Shown: piece after piece, positions 8,378 through 18,405 of the stretch
Layout: every line of letters starts with the position of its first letter
How positions within the stretch are numbered: the first letter of the stretch is position 1
Assembly (NCBI RefSeq): GCF_003992725.1
Contig: NZ_RZNF01000012.1
Location: 744,001-808,000 of the forward strand
From: Rhodomicrobium lacus
Lineage (GTDB): Bacteria; Pseudomonadota; Alphaproteobacteria; Rhizobiales; Rhodomicrobiaceae
Direction: 5' to 3'
Length of the DNA: 64,000 bases
Program-made: the position numbers and the translations under genes
Notes under the pieces: model-generated
What the model saw: the letters and a program-made list of their open reading frames with translations, nothing else
Told to the model about the DNA's origin: nothing
Database searches by the model: none

Positions 8378-9439
8378 TCAGCGCCCCTTTTTGTTGATGT
8401 AGATGATAACCTCGGCCACCGCCTTGTAGAATTCCGGCGGGATAGGCTGATCCACGCGCACAGCGTCATGCAGCGATTTTGCGAGGGCCTTGTTTTCCAC
8501 GACGGGAACGCCGTTGGCCTCCGCTATGCCGCGTATCCTCAGCGCGAGCTTGTTCTTGCCCTTGGCCAGCGTCTGCGGCGCCCGGTCCTGACCTCGAATA
8601 TAGCGAAGCGCGACAGCATAATGGGTGGGGTTGGCGATCACGACCGTCGCGTTCGGCACGTTCGACATCATGTTGCGTCGCAAGCGCGCCCGAGCGATCG
8701 AGCGCGCGCGCGCCTTCAGCATTGGGTCGCCCTCGGACTGCTTGTGCTCGTCCTTCAGATCCTGTCGGCTCATCTTGAGCTTGCGGAGCCATCTTAAGCG
8801 CGTCCAGAAAACGTCGGCAGCAGCCAACACGCCGCATGCAAATGCGCAGATGAGGACGGCCTTGAAGGCAAGCCGCTTGACCAGTTCGAGCGTATTGGCG
8901 GCGTCCGTCTGAAGCACGAGCAGAGCGGCGGCGCCCCCTTCGAATGCAATATAGAACGCAACCGCAATGATTGCGAATTTGAGCAAGCTTTTCAGAAGGT
9001 CAACGAGACCGTCAAAGCCGAGAAGCCGCTTCAGCCCCTGCTGGGGTGAAATCCTCGACAAATCGGGCTTGATCTTGTTGAATATCAGCGTCGGCGGGTT
9101 CTGGGCGAAGGATGCCACCAGTGTGGCCACCAGCAGCATGAGAACAAGCGGCCATACGAAATTGAGGATCGTCAGACCCGCGAGCTTCAGAATAAAAAAA
9201 GCGTCGGCCCCGTTTTCGAGGCTGAAACCGGAGGGGTCCTCGATGAAGACAGACAGATTTTTCGCGGCGTCGCCGAAAAACGCCGGTGCGACTGTCATCA
9301 GGAAAAGCACAAGGGCAAACAGCGCCGCCGCGGAGTTCACCTCACGTGAAGACGGGCCGCCTTCCTTTTCGAGGCTGTCGCGGAGACGCTTTTCGCTCGG
9401 CGGCTCTGTCTTGTTGTCTGTTTCAGAGCTATCTGCCAA
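8378..9439 (-). CDS. flhB: Flagellar export switch protein FlhB
   Basis: FlhB switches export substrate specificity from rod/hook to filament. The 353-residue product starts with the usual charged segment (KTEPPSEKRLRDSLEKEG), has four predicted membrane helices between about residues 36 and 210, and a cytoplasmic domain with the autocleavage motif NPTH at 270-273 followed by YAVALRY. Length is normal. It is last in a motA-fliN-flhB unit, with an 85-base gap after fliN. Confidence 0.96.
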   Translation of the reverse strand: MADSSETDNKTEPPSEKRLRDSLEKEGGPSSREVNSAAALFALVLFLMTVAPAFFGDAAKNLSVFIEDPSGFSLENGADAFFILKLAGLTILNFVWPLVLMLLVATLVASFAQNPPTLIFNKIKPDLSRISPQQGLKRLLGFDGLVDLLKSLLKFAIIAVAFYIAFEGGAAALLVLQTDAANTLELVKRLAFKAVLICAFACGVLAAADVFWTRLRWLRKLKMSRQDLKDEHKQSEGDPMLKARARSIARARLRRNMMSNVPNATVVIANPTHYAVALRYIRGQDRAPQTLAKGKNKLALRIRGIAEANGVPVVENKALAKSLHDAVRVDQPIPPEFYKAVAEVIIYINKKGR

Positions 9440-9524
9440 GAAACCGGCCTCCGCCCGTGGCGCGCCTCTTCAGCCCGAGGCGCATCGAGTTGAAGCGACA
9501 CCTGCTTAATGCCGGAACGCTGGT

Positions 9525-9887
9525 TTAGAGCTTTGTGTTGTCGATCATTTCGGTGAGAGTGACGCCGAAACGGGAGCCTTCCTCGTCGAGCACCACGATC
9601 TCGCCCTTTGCAATGATTCGTCCGTTGATCATCACATCGACAGGATCGCCGACCTTGCGATCGAGAGGAATGACTGCGCCTCTACCCAACTTGGTCACCT
9701 GATAGATCGGCATGGATGCAGAGCCCAGCAGAACCTTGAGGGAAAGCGGGATCCGCAACACCCTCTCAAGGCCGCCGGGATCGCTCGCCTTGCCGAGACC
9801 AATCAGGTTCATCGCCGTCTTGCTGACTTCCTCAGCGACGTCATTTCCAGCCGCGAGAGCCTCACCCAAGACCATTTCTTGCGTCAT
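9525..9887 (-). CDS. fliN: C-ring switch protein FliN
   Basis: FliN forms the base of the switch complex. The 120-residue frame from ATG 9887 (AAAGGG six bases upstream) has a short variable N-terminus and a C-terminal SpoA domain: VLRIPLSLKVLLGSASMPIYQVTKLGRGAVIPLDRKVGDPVDVMINGRIIAKGEIVVLDE. Upstream in-frame starts at 9902 and 9920 are less likely. The gene sits between motA and flhB, away from fliG-fliM. Confidence 0.94.
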   Translation of the reverse strand: MTQEMVLGEALAAGNDVAEEVSKTAMNLIGLGKASDPGGLERVLRIPLSLKVLLGSASMPIYQVTKLGRGAVIPLDRKVGDPVDVMINGRIIAKGEIVVLDEEGSRFGVTLTEMIDNTKL

Positions 9888-9928
9888 CGATATCCCTTTC
9901 ATTCGGTTGGTGTGAGACAAACGTCAGG

Positions 9929-10795
9929 TCACGCAGCCTTCGCCTCGGGCGCCGTCAGACTTTCCTCCACGCGATTGATGGTGGGGCGTTCATGGGCCGA
10001 GATCATTTTCCGCCCGTGTTCGACCGCGACCGAGGCCATCGCGCCATTCATGAAGGCAAGGAATGTCTGCTTTACGAGCATATAGAGGTGAAGCCGCTTT
10101 TCCCGAACGGTCTTGAGCTTTGTCGCGATGGGCGAAACCACCGCATACGATAGGAAGATACCGGCGAAAGTGCCAACCATGGCAGAGGCGATGAGCGCAC
10201 CCAGCACTTCCGGCGGCTTGTCGAGCGCCGCCATGGCCTTGATGACGCCGAGAACTGCCGCGACGATACCGAGAGCGGGAAACGCTTCCGAGACAGCATG
10301 GAGCGCATGGTAGGGCTTCAGGCCGTCGTGTCGGATGGTCTGGATTTCCTCGTCCATCAGCGCCTCGATTTCTGCGGGACGCGCGTTACCCATGATGTGG
10401 AGCCGTGCATAGTCGCAGATGAACTGCGTCAACTCCGGATTCGCCAGCACCTCGGGATATCTCGCGAAGATCGCCGACTTCGATGGATCATCAATGTGCT
10501 TCTCCACCTCACTTTTCGGCTTGTTCTTGAACTCCCGCATAAGCGCATAGAGAAACCCGAGAACAGCAAGGTATTCCGCTTCCTTGGGCTCGGAGTTCCT
10601 GAGCGCCTCCACGATACCTTTGCCCGTATCCTTGATAACCTTCATGGGATTTGCCACGATGAAGGTACCGATGGCTGCACCGCAGATGATCAGATACTCT
10701 GCAGGCTGCCAGATGACGGCCACATGACCGCCCATCCAGACGTAGCCGGCGAGCATGCAACCCAAGGTGACGAATAATCCAAGAGCGATGACCAC
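9929..10795 (-). CDS. motA: Flagellar motor stator protein MotA
   Basis: MotA is the membrane stator subunit that couples ion flow to torque. The 288-residue product has two N-terminal membrane helices ([37 protein letters not shown]), a large cytoplasmic loop with conserved charged residues, and two C-terminal helices ([46 protein letters not shown]). The start is GTG 10795, with AGGA upstream; no ATG is available. The start codon touches the candidate operator at 10795-10817. Confidence 0.95.
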   Translation of the reverse strand: MVIALGLFVTLGCMLAGYVWMGGHVAVIWQPAEYLIICGAAIGTFIVANPMKVIKDTGKGIVEALRNSEPKEAEYLAVLGFLYALMREFKNKPKSEVEKHIDDPSKSAIFARYPEVLANPELTQFICDYARLHIMGNARPAEIEALMDEEIQTIRHDGLKPYHALHAVSEAFPALGIVAAVLGVIKAMAALDKPPEVLGALIASAMVGTFAGIFLSYAVVSPIATKLKTVREKRLHLYMLVKQTFLAFMNGAMASVAVEHGRKMISAHERPTINRVEESLTAPEAKAA

Positions 10796-10817
10796 AATCT
10801 TAATCCTATCTAGGTTG
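10795..10817. promoter_or_regulatory. Inverted repeat CAATC-N13-GGTTG at the motA start
   Basis: CAATC (10795-10799) and GGTTG (10813-10817) have the same 13-base spacing as the sites upstream of flgB, flgE and the che operon, with one mismatch in one arm. It abuts the motA GTG, which is closer to the start than at the other sites. Confidence 0.45.
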
Positions 10818-10859
10818 CATCATGAGTGAGTCGCTTGTGCGGGGCTGACCCTTCGTTCG

Positions 10860-11657
10860 CTATCGCCAGGAACCGCCAAGCGAAAGTCCCTGCACGCTGG
10901 AAAGAAGGTCGACGCCGATCGACACCACGCCGCCGCTGCTGGACGATGTTCCGAAGAGCGCATTGACGTAGTCGCTGGCGGTGTCGTTATTCTTGGCGTC
11001 ATACAGGGAGGCGAATTTTGCGATAAAGCTTGTCAGCTTCTGCGGATCCTGGAAGTCGCTGATATCGAGTGCCTTGGTAAGAAGCGCGGCCTGCCGGTCG
11101 ATATCCATCGCCGCCGTGTATTCGGAAAGACCGAGCGCGGTGTAGACCGTTGTAAGAAGCTTCTTGTCGGCCAGAATGTCGTAGACACTGTCGATCTTCG
11201 ATGCATTGCGATAGAAATAAAGCGCCAGCTGCGCGCCCTCGTTCGATTCGCCCTGCTTCTCTTCAAGCTTCTGAGCAATATACTGATCGACGACACCGGT
11301 CTGAACCGCCTCTGAAGTTGTGGTGGATGTGCCGTTTTCCTCGAAGTTGAAAGTCTTTGCTAGTTCAAGGGTTCCGAGGTTGCCAAGTTTGGCCCCCAAA
11401 CTTTTGCTGTCGGCCCCTTCGGACAGCACTTGCTTGTAAAGTGCCTTTGCGTAAACCTGATCTCCGAGGCCGTAGGCCGTAAGCGCATAGGAAAACAACT
11501 TGTAGTCGTTGACGAGTTCATCCGGGGACGTGACGCTGGCGATGTTGGCCTTGTAATATTCGGTCTGGCTCGCCACGGTAGGGTCAGCCGCCGTCAGTTC
11601 GATCCATTTGCTGTAGTTGTTCGTGATCGAAAGGAACGTTGTAAGCGTGGAAGTCAT
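10860..11657 (-). CDS. DUF1217 family flagellar-associated protein
   Basis: The 265-residue product matches the DUF1217 pattern: N-terminal TSTLTTFLSITNN, segments of the form YYKANIASVTSPDELVNDYKLFSYALTAYGLGD, repeated short helices, and a Ser/Gly-rich tail. Proteins of this family are found in flagellar loci of Hyphomicrobiales and Rhodobacterales and are thought to be structural or secreted; the exact role is unknown. AGGAGG lies eight bases before the ATG. It follows the soluble transducer gene by 12 bases and is probably the last gene of the che operon. Confidence 0.8.
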   Translation of the reverse strand: MTSTLTTFLSITNNYSKWIELTAADPTVASQTEYYKANIASVTSPDELVNDYKLFSYALTAYGLGDQVYAKALYKQVLSEGADSKSLGAKLGNLGTLELAKTFNFEENGTSTTTSEAVQTGVVDQYIAQKLEEKQGESNEGAQLALYFYRNASKIDSVYDILADKKLLTTVYTALGLSEYTAAMDIDRQAALLTKALDISDFQDPQKLTSFIAKFASLYDAKNNDTASDYVNALFGTSSSSGGVVSIGVDLLSSVQGLSLGGSWR

Positions 11658-11669
11658 GATGCAAGCCTC

Positions 11670-12767
11670 CTAAAAGAGCTGGACGTCGGCAAAGGTCTCG
11701 GCGGCTGGTTCCGTCGCGGTGCGTTCGATCGGGAGGCCGGTCGCATCGGCGAAGCGTTCGCGCATTTCGCTCAAGCTGAATGTCCCGGCGATCTCCTTGA
11801 GCAGAATCGTCGCGTGCGGAGGAGCGGCGGACATTCGCGTTTCGGCAAGCCCTTCCTTTACGAGGTCTGCGTTCCTGTCGGCGAGAAGAGCAAGCGCGCC
11901 GCAGATGTTCTGGATATGCTGGGTCACACGGTCCTGGAATTGGAGTTCCCTCACCGCGCAGGCAACCGCATCCTCAATGTAGCGCGACGAAACCCCGGTC
12001 GTGGAAAGACTGCTCGCAATTGCGGCGTTCTGATCGAGCAGCCGGTCGACCATGGCGCGAATGCGTTCCTGGGCCTTCTCCTTCTCGTGCGACATGTCGA
12101 TGGAAGAAATTTCCTTGAGCAGCAAATCACCGCGCTGAACTCCCACCGCAACCTCGGACATCTGGCGCTTGATGGTGTCCGACAGCGTGTTGACGCTGCG
12201 CGCGAGATCCCCGATCTCTGTCGCTACGACCACGAAGCCGCGCCCGGCGCTGCCCGCCCGCGCTGCCTCGATCTTCGCATTGAGCGAAAGCAGGTTCGTC
12301 CGCTTGTTGATTTTTTCGATCTGCGCCAGCGACTTCTGCATCGACTGCACTTTTTGCTGCACATCGTCGAGCGCTGAGACAAGGGCCGTAGCCCCCGATG
12401 ACAGGCGGATGATCTTTTCGAAGAGCTGGTTGAAGATCGAAGCGATGTTCGTTGCCAGTTCCGGAAGAGCGACGGTTGCCCCATTCAGTTCGATGGAGCT
12501 TTCAGCGTCGAGCATCTCCTGAACGGACTGGATCTGCCCCCGCGCTGTGGAGGCGATGTCCTGGAAGCGTCCGACGAGAGTTTGCACTGTCGTTTCGATG
12601 TCATGCGAGGTGTCGGACAGCTCACTGACCAGAGCTTTCAGCGACACACCCTGCACGGCGGCGGAGTCGAGCGCTTTTCGGAGGAAGCCGTCCTCGCGAT
12701 CGTCGCTGGCAGCTTCGAACGAGACAAGCGTGGCGGGGCTGGTGCCATGTGATGTCGAAAGGGTCAT
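11670..12767 (-). CDS. Cytoplasmic methyl-accepting chemotaxis-type protein
   Basis: The 365-residue protein has no membrane segment. Its centre is a transducer signalling hairpin, but with an altered tip: INKRTNLLSLNAKIEAARAGSAGRGFVVVATEIGDLA in place of the usual [17 protein letters not shown]. Long helices flank it (about residues 20-160 and 190-270), and the C-terminal 60 residues carry no recognised domain. Its ATG overlaps the cheB stop by four bases. A soluble receptor or an adaptor-like signalling protein is likely; ligand unknown. Confidence 0.8.
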   Translation of the reverse strand: MTLSTSHGTSPATLVSFEAASDDREDGFLRKALDSAAVQGVSLKALVSELSDTSHDIETTVQTLVGRFQDIASTARGQIQSVQEMLDAESSIELNGATVALPELATNIASIFNQLFEKIIRLSSGATALVSALDDVQQKVQSMQKSLAQIEKINKRTNLLSLNAKIEAARAGSAGRGFVVVATEIGDLARSVNTLSDTIKRQMSEVAVGVQRGDLLLKEISSIDMSHEKEKAQERIRAMVDRLLDQNAAIASSLSTTGVSSRYIEDAVACAVRELQFQDRVTQHIQNICGALALLADRNADLVKEGLAETRMSAAPPHATILLKEIAGTFSLSEMRERFADATGLPIERTATEPAAETFADVQLF

Positions 12768-13867
12768 TTCGCGTCTCTGCTGTTCGAGAAAATCTCATGA
12801 GAATGGCGAGAGGTGGCGGGCTTTCGACGGCCTTCGCCGCTCAAGAGCGCCATGATCTGCCCCGCCATATCGGCGAGCGCGATTTCGGCCTCGACCGCAC
12901 CGCGTTGGAAAGCAACTTTAGGCATGCCGTAAACGACGCAGCTCGCTTCATCCTGGCCGAGCGTACGGGCGCCGTTTGTACGCATGGCAAGCAGGCCGTC
13001 CGCGCCATCCCGGCCCATTCCCGTGAGAATTACGCCAATCGCCTTAGGCCCCGCCTGCTCCGCAGCGGAGAAAAACAAGGCGTCGACCGAGGGGCAGTGA
13101 CCGTTCACGCGGTCATTGCCTTCGACGATGCAGACATAGTTCGTCGCGGATCGCCTGATGCGCAGATGCGCGTGACCCGGAGCGATATAGGCGTGCCCTG
13201 GGAGCACCACATCGCCGCTCTGAGCCTCCTTCACTTTCACCGCGCAGACGTCGTCGAGCCGGCGTGCGAAGCTCGCTGTAAACTTGGGAGGCATATGCAG
13301 CGTGATGACGATGCCCGGGCTGTCTGCCGGCATCGCACGAAGGATATGGTTGAGGGCTTCCACGCCGCCGGTCGATGCCCCGATGGCGATGATTCTGTCG
13401 GGTGAGTAAGGGCCGCATCTGACCGCAGTCTTCGAGGGCAACGGCATCTGACGAACACGTGACCGAGCCGCCGCCTTCACTTTGGCGATGATTTCGGCCT
13501 GCCTCTCCGCGAGCCCGATCTGGAGCGCGCCGTCCGGCTTGGTCAGGAAGTCGACCGCTCCCAGTTCGAGCGCCCGAAGCGTTACGTCAGCCCCTTCGCG
13601 CGTGAGCGACGAGAACATCACAACGGGCATTGGGCGCAGCGACATGATCTTCTCAAGGAAGGCGATGCCATCCATGCGCGGCATTTCCACGTCGAGGGTG
13701 ATCACGTCGGGGTTCAGTTCCTTGATTTTTTCCCGCGCGGCGAAGGGATCGTTCACCGCGCCGATCACCTCGACTTCGGGATCGGAGGAAAGAATGCTCG
13801 TGATAAGCCGCCGCATCAGTGCGGAGTCATCGACGACAAGAACTCGTACGGGTTTGCGCTCGGCCAT
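12764..13867 (-). CDS. cheB: Chemotaxis protein-glutamate methylesterase CheB
   Basis: CheB removes methyl groups from receptors. The 367-residue product has a receiver domain (phospho-acceptor D59 in LDVEMPRMDG, K110) and a C-terminal methylesterase domain with the catalytic triad visible as S165 (GASTGG), H191 (TLHMP) and D287 (GMGRDGADG). The ATG at 13867 begins the family-type MAERKPVRVLVVDD; a longer upstream frame is antisense noise over cheD. It follows cheD by ten bases. Confidence 0.97.
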   Translation of the reverse strand: MAERKPVRVLVVDDSALMRRLITSILSSDPEVEVIGAVNDPFAAREKIKELNPDVITLDVEMPRMDGIAFLEKIMSLRPMPVVMFSSLTREGADVTLRALELGAVDFLTKPDGALQIGLAERQAEIIAKVKAAARSRVRQMPLPSKTAVRCGPYSPDRIIAIGASTGGVEALNHILRAMPADSPGIVITLHMPPKFTASFARRLDDVCAVKVKEAQSGDVVLPGHAYIAPGHAHLRIRRSATNYVCIVEGNDRVNGHCPSVDALFFSAAEQAGPKAIGVILTGMGRDGADGLLAMRTNGARTLGQDEASCVVYGMPKVAFQRGAVEAEIALADMAGQIMALLSGEGRRKPATSRHSHEIFSNSRDAK

Positions 13868-13877
13868 GAGTTCGCTC

Positions 13878-14489
13878 TCAGTCAAACAATTGAACATCGC
13901 CGCCGACCTGCTGACCTTCGAGGGTGATGCCGAACAGACGCTCCTCCTCGGCGACCTGCGCCTTCTGCGTGCCGCGCAAGAATAACCTTGCAACCTTGCC
14001 TGTATATGGGGTGTAGCAAATCCAGCGACCGAGAACGCCGCCGAGGTCGCTTGCCGCCAAATGCAACGCTTCATCCTTCACGTAACGACGCGCGAAACTC
14101 GCGTTCTTGTCGCCGATCAACGTCGCGCCGAAGAAATTCGCCCCACCGAACAGCTTGACCTCGAGTCTGGAGCGGTGAGCGCCTGCTTTCAGAACCTTGT
14201 TGATCAGTTCCTCCATCGCGAAGTTCCCGTAGCGGTTGGCCCCGCTCAGCATATCGCCCCACTGGCCTGTCTCGCTTTCGGGGAGCATGAAGTGGTTCAT
14301 GCCGCCGATGCCCGTTTTCACGTCGCGAACGCAGGCGGAGACGCAGGAGCCAAGAACAGTGACGATGGATTCATCCTTGTCGGCCGCGACATAGGTCTCG
14401 CCCGGCAGGATCCGGACCGCATGCGTGCCAAGCCGATGAACGAAGACCCTCGATCGCGGAGGGGAAACGGAGCGCCTGAGTGCTGTCAT
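13878..14489 (-). CDS. cheD: Chemoreceptor glutamine deamidase CheD
   Basis: CheD deamidates receptor glutamines. The 203-residue product has the catalytic cysteine C49 in VTVLGSCVSACVRD and histidine H66 in GGMNHFMLP, plus the KLFGGANFF segment. The start ATG at 14489 overlaps the cheR stop (ATGA); a much longer frame upstream is spurious. The C-terminal tail ends in DVQLFD. Confidence 0.95.
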   Translation of the reverse strand: MTALRRSVSPPRSRVFVHRLGTHAVRILPGETYVAADKDESIVTVLGSCVSACVRDVKTGIGGMNHFMLPESETGQWGDMLSGANRYGNFAMEELINKVLKAGAHRSRLEVKLFGGANFFGATLIGDKNASFARRYVKDEALHLAASDLGGVLGRWICYTPYTGKVARLFLRGTQKAQVAEEERLFGITLEGQQVGGDVQLFD

Positions 14490-15376
14490 TGTCCGATCTT
14501 TCGATAGACGGTGCGTCCGCAGAGTTTGAAGCGCGCCTGGTGGTCGAGCAGCGATTCGGAATGGCCGACGAACAGCCAGCCGCCCTCCTTGAGTTGCGCA
14601 TGAAACCGCTCGATGAGCGCAGCCTTTGTTGCAGCATCGAAGTAGATCATCACGTTCCGGCAGAAGATCGCGTCGAATTTCCCATGGAAAGGCCACGGAC
14701 TCAGCAAATTGAGCTGCCTTATGGACACGAGATCCTGGATGTTGCGCCGAACCTGAACCGTGTTGCGATCTTCGGGACGCCGTTCGAAGAATGTCTCGCG
14801 CATCGCAGCCGGAACATTTTCGAGGCACGCCCGCGGATAAATGCCCGCCCTTGCCTTCTTCACCACGTTCGTGTCGAGATCCGTGGCGAGCACGCGCAAA
14901 TCCCAATCGGCCATTGCCTCGCGCTGAAGCGCGGCTGCGACCATGGCGATGGAATAGGGTTCCTCACCGGTCGAACAACCGGCGGACCAAAGGCGGATGT
15001 GTGAACGCTCGCCGTTTCGGCGCTGCGCCCCTGGCGCGAGCACGTGCTCCTTCAGAAAATCGAAGTGATGTGCTTCACGGAAGAATTTTGTGAGATTCGT
15101 CGTGATGGCGTCTATGAGGAAGCTGGCCTCGCCGTCACCTTCCCTGCTTTCCAGGAGCGCGCAATAATCCCGGAAAGAGCGCAGTCCCAGCGCGCGGAGA
15201 CGCCGCGAAAGCCGCGAATATGTCATGTCGCGCTTGTGCGCGTTAAGGACGATGCCGCTTCGCTTGTAAACGATGCCGACGATAGTTTGGAAATCGGCCG
15301 CCGTGAACGGAAACTCTGTGGCGGCGGAGGAGGAACTCGTGTTTCCCCGTTCCATTGGCTCGACTCTTACTCGCAT
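14486..15376 (-). CDS. cheR: Chemotaxis protein methyltransferase CheR
   Basis: CheR methylates receptor glutamates with S-adenosylmethionine. The 296-residue product has the N-terminal helical domain, then the SAM-binding segment WSAGCSTGEEPYS (130-142), VLATDLDTNVVKKARAGIY, and FDAIFCRNVMIYFD near the end. The start is ATG 15376 or ATG 15355; neither has a strong ribosome binding site. It lies 136 bases after the PAS transducer gene, which encodes a matching C-terminal tether. Confidence 0.95.
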   Translation of the reverse strand: MRVRVEPMERGNTSSSSAATEFPFTAADFQTIVGIVYKRSGIVLNAHKRDMTYSRLSRRLRALGLRSFRDYCALLESREGDGEASFLIDAITTNLTKFFREAHHFDFLKEHVLAPGAQRRNGERSHIRLWSAGCSTGEEPYSIAMVAAALQREAMADWDLRVLATDLDTNVVKKARAGIYPRACLENVPAAMRETFFERRPEDRNTVQVRRNIQDLVSIRQLNLLSPWPFHGKFDAIFCRNVMIYFDAATKAALIERFHAQLKEGGWLFVGHSESLLDHQARFKLCGRTVYRKIGQ

Positions 15377-15512
15377 GGCACTATCTGTCTTTTGGAGGCT
15401 GATGCCGCTTCAGGTCGGCTGGATATCGATCTGTTTCGAAGGAGAGCCGGGGGGGTATCTCGCCCCCGACACTCGGGCGGTGGCGGGCTTTCAGGCCCGT
15501 CGCTGGCGACGA

Positions 15513-17864
15513 TCAGAACTCGTGCCAGTCATTTTCTTCGCTCGATGCTTTCGAGCGCGTGGCGCAGTGTTGGCCGTTCGCACCGTTGGCGCGATAGGAG
15601 CCGTTCAGCTTCGTCTCGCCGCCCCGGAACGTCCGCTTCTGAGAAGCAGTCTTCGCACCGGCCGATCGCTTGTTGACTGACGCTTCCGCGTCGCTTCCCA
15701 GGCGGAATGCGGAGAGCCGCTCGAACATGGCCTCGGCCTCTGTCTGAAGGGTGCGGCTCGACGCTGCGGTTTCCTCCACAAGCGCGGCATTCTGCTGCGT
15801 CATCTGGTCCATCTGCGCCACGGCCTTGTTGATCTCGGAAACCCCGGTCGACTGCTCCTGTGTCGCCGAAGCGATTTCGGAGACGATGTCGGCGGCGCTA
15901 TTGATTGAGGTGACGATTTCCTGAAGCGCCGTGCCGGTATCGGCGACGAGCTTCACACCGTCCTTCACCTGGCGCCCGCTTTCGACGATGAGCGCCTTGA
16001 TGTCCTTCGCGGCGACCGAACTGCGCTGCGCCAGCGAGCGAACCTCCGACGCAACAACGGCAAAGCCCTTGCCGGCATCGCCCGCGCGCGCCGCCTCGAC
16101 CGCCGCATTGAGAGCGAGAAGATTGGTCTGGAAGGCGATCTCGTCGATGACGCTGATGATGTCCGAGATCTTGTTGGACGAGTGCTCGATGGCGGACATG
16201 GCGCTGACCGCTCTTGCGACGACGGAGCCGCCGTCGCTGGCAACCGTTCGCGCGCTCGCGCTGAACTGATTGGCGCGGCTTGCGTTGTCGGCATTGTTCC
16301 TGATCGTCGACGCCATTTCTTCCATCGAGGCAGCCGTTTCTTCAAGGCTCGATGCCTGCTGTTCGGTCCGCTGCGAAAGGTCGTCCGTCCCGGTCGCAAT
16401 CTCGGCAGTCGCAGCCGCGATCGTCGATGAAGCATGCAGGATAGAGCCGATGATGCCTGTCATCTCATCAAGGAATCCATTGATTCCGAGACACAGTTCG
16501 CGCATGTCTCCGCTTTTTCCATCGATCGGAATTCGGCGGGTCAAGTCCGATTCCTTCGCCGCCTGGATGACGCTTCGAATCTCCTCGACGGTTTTGACGA
16601 GCTGCACTTCCGCAATCTTCTGCTCGGTGATGTCCGCGGCGAATTCGACGACCTTCGTTGGTTTGCCATCGAAGTCGAGGATCGGGTTGTAGCTGGCCTG
16701 CAGCCAGAAAACGCGCCCATTCTTGCCGATGCGGCGGCCCTGCCCGTTGTAGGCTTCGCCACTACGGAGACGATCCCAAATGCCCCGAATTTCGCTCGAT
16801 CCCCGCAAATCCTGATCGAGAAAAATTTCATGATCCCGGCCGCGGATTTCTTCGAGCGTATAACCAGTCACCTTCAGGAAATTCTCGTTGGCGTTCAGAA
16901 CCTTGCCATCGAGGCTGAATTCGATCACCACCTGGTTCTTGTTGATGGCGGCGAGTTGCGCTTCGTAGTTGAGATTTGCCTTTTTCTGCTCGGTGATGTC
17001 CGTGACGTGAGCGACGATCTTCACGGGCTTTCCGAAGTGATCGAAAACCGGGTTATAGCTCGCCGCGATCCAGACTTCACGACCGCCCTTGGCGATGCGC
17101 TTTCCTTCCCCTCTGAAGAATTCTGCCTTCTCGAACTTCTGGACAAAGTTGCGATAGGCTTCAGTGCCGCGAATCTGGGGATCCACGAGCATGCTGTGAT
17201 GCTGACCCTTGATCTCGTTCAGCGTAAAACCCATGATATTGAGGTAGTTGGCATTCGCCGTGATGACATGCCCATCCAGCGTGAACTCGATGATCGCGCG
17301 GAGCCTCTGGCTGGCTTCCTCATCGGCCTTCGCACGCGCAATGATGTCGCGGATCTCTGTCACATCAGCCCACTCGAAAGCGTTTCCGATATAGGCGCCG
17401 TCCGCTCCGTAGATCGCGTTCACGCAGAGTTCGAACGTGCTTTCGCCGGCCTTGACGTCCGCCTTGTGAGGCAGGCGCCACGGCTCATCGAGCAACCGTC
17501 GAATGTGCGACGGGTCCTTGTGGAAGATGTCTGCGGAGAGCCCCGTCATGTTATCGGGATCCAGGCTTTGCGCCCGAGCAGGCAAGCTGTCACGAACCTT
17601 CCGAATGAGGGCCTTCGACGCCTCGTTGACATAGATGATCTTGAAGTCGCGATCGATCATCATCAGCGGATTGGAAGCGACATCGGCAAGGCGACATATC
17701 TGGCTCAGCAGCGCGTGCTCCTCCTCGAGTTTCTTGTCCTTTCGGAACAGGCCACCTGCGATTTTTTTTGCTGTGCCACTGACATTGAACATGATGGAGC
17801 CTTTTTTCTCGGTAACTTTGATTGCTTTATTTGCGGGCGATGTCGAATTACTGGATTGCTGCAT
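15513..17864 (-). CDS. Soluble PAS-containing methyl-accepting chemotaxis protein
   Basis: This 783-residue protein has no membrane helix. Three PAS-like sensor domains lie at about 55-170, 190-295 and 310-415; the second and third each end in a VxxxADITEQK-type PAC segment. A HAMP-like stretch follows at about 425-480, then the signalling domain with a canonical tip ([40 protein letters not shown]). The chain ends DWHEF, a pentapeptide of the type that tethers CheR and CheB. The ATG at 17864 overlaps cheW and has GGGAG eight bases upstream. Confidence 0.93.
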   Translation of the reverse strand: MQQSSNSTSPANKAIKVTEKKGSIMFNVSGTAKKIAGGLFRKDKKLEEEHALLSQICRLADVASNPLMMIDRDFKIIYVNEASKALIRKVRDSLPARAQSLDPDNMTGLSADIFHKDPSHIRRLLDEPWRLPHKADVKAGESTFELCVNAIYGADGAYIGNAFEWADVTEIRDIIARAKADEEASQRLRAIIEFTLDGHVITANANYLNIMGFTLNEIKGQHHSMLVDPQIRGTEAYRNFVQKFEKAEFFRGEGKRIAKGGREVWIAASYNPVFDHFGKPVKIVAHVTDITEQKKANLNYEAQLAAINKNQVVIEFSLDGKVLNANENFLKVTGYTLEEIRGRDHEIFLDQDLRGSSEIRGIWDRLRSGEAYNGQGRRIGKNGRVFWLQASYNPILDFDGKPTKVVEFAADITEQKIAEVQLVKTVEEIRSVIQAAKESDLTRRIPIDGKSGDMRELCLGINGFLDEMTGIIGSILHASSTIAAATAEIATGTDDLSQRTEQQASSLEETAASMEEMASTIRNNADNASRANQFSASARTVASDGGSVVARAVSAMSAIEHSSNKISDIISVIDEIAFQTNLLALNAAVEAARAGDAGKGFAVVASEVRSLAQRSSVAAKDIKALIVESGRQVKDGVKLVADTGTALQEIVTSINSAADIVSEIASATQEQSTGVSEINKAVAQMDQMTQQNAALVEETAASSRTLQTEAEAMFERLSAFRLGSDAEASVNKRSAGAKTASQKRTFRGGETKLNGSYRANGANGQHCATRSKASSEENDWHEF

Positions 17865-18375
17865 CTTCCATCTCCCGTAGCTGCTCCACTTCGTCTCGCT
17901 GGAAGAGGTGTTCGAGCGAAAGGACGACCACCATCGTTCCCTCGACGGACACGATGCCGGAGAGAAATTCCGCGACGGCGCCTCGATCCATTTCCGGAAC
18001 AGGCCGTATCTCCGAAGTCTCGATCGTCAGGATGTCGGATACGGCGTCCACAAGGAGGCCCACGGTCCGTTCGCGAATCGCGACGATGATGACGATTTTC
18101 GACTTGGCCGCTTCCGTAGCACCGGTCCCGAACCGCAGTTTCAGATCGTAAACCGGGATGATCGTGCCTCTGAGGTTCATGACGCCGAGAACGTAGTCCG
18201 GCTGATTTGGCAGTGCAGTGGTGCCGCTCCACCCTCGGATTTCCCGGACAGCGGTGATGTCGATGGCGTATTCCTCGCCGCCGATGGAAAAACTGATGAA
18301 TTGATGCGCTGCGTCGGCGCCCAATGATCTGTCTACTGATTTTTGTCTCGGGACTGCGAGTGCCGCTTCGGTCAT
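17848..18375 (-). CDS. cheW: Chemotaxis coupling protein CheW
   Basis: CheW couples receptors to CheA. The 175-residue product shows the two-subdomain CheW fold: [43 protein letters not shown], and [14 protein letters not shown] near the C-terminus. An N-terminal extension of about 25 residues is variable. It follows cheA by 30 bases and overlaps the transducer gene by 17 bases. Confidence 0.95.
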   Translation of the reverse strand: MTEAALAVPRQKSVDRSLGADAAHQFISFSIGGEEYAIDITAVREIRGWSGTTALPNQPDYVLGVMNLRGTIIPVYDLKLRFGTGATEAAKSKIVIIVAIRERTVGLLVDAVSDILTIETSEIRPVPEMDRGAVAEFLSGIVSVEGTMVVVLSLEHLFQRDEVEQLREMEDAAIQ

Positions 18376-18405
18376 GTTCGTTCTCTCTGCAACGGTATTC
18401 GGGAT

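Noticed and set aside
16434-18089. 551-codon frame antisense to the PAS transducer gene
   Set aside because: A shadow of the real gene: the minus-strand frame has clear PAS and signalling domains, the plus-strand one has none.
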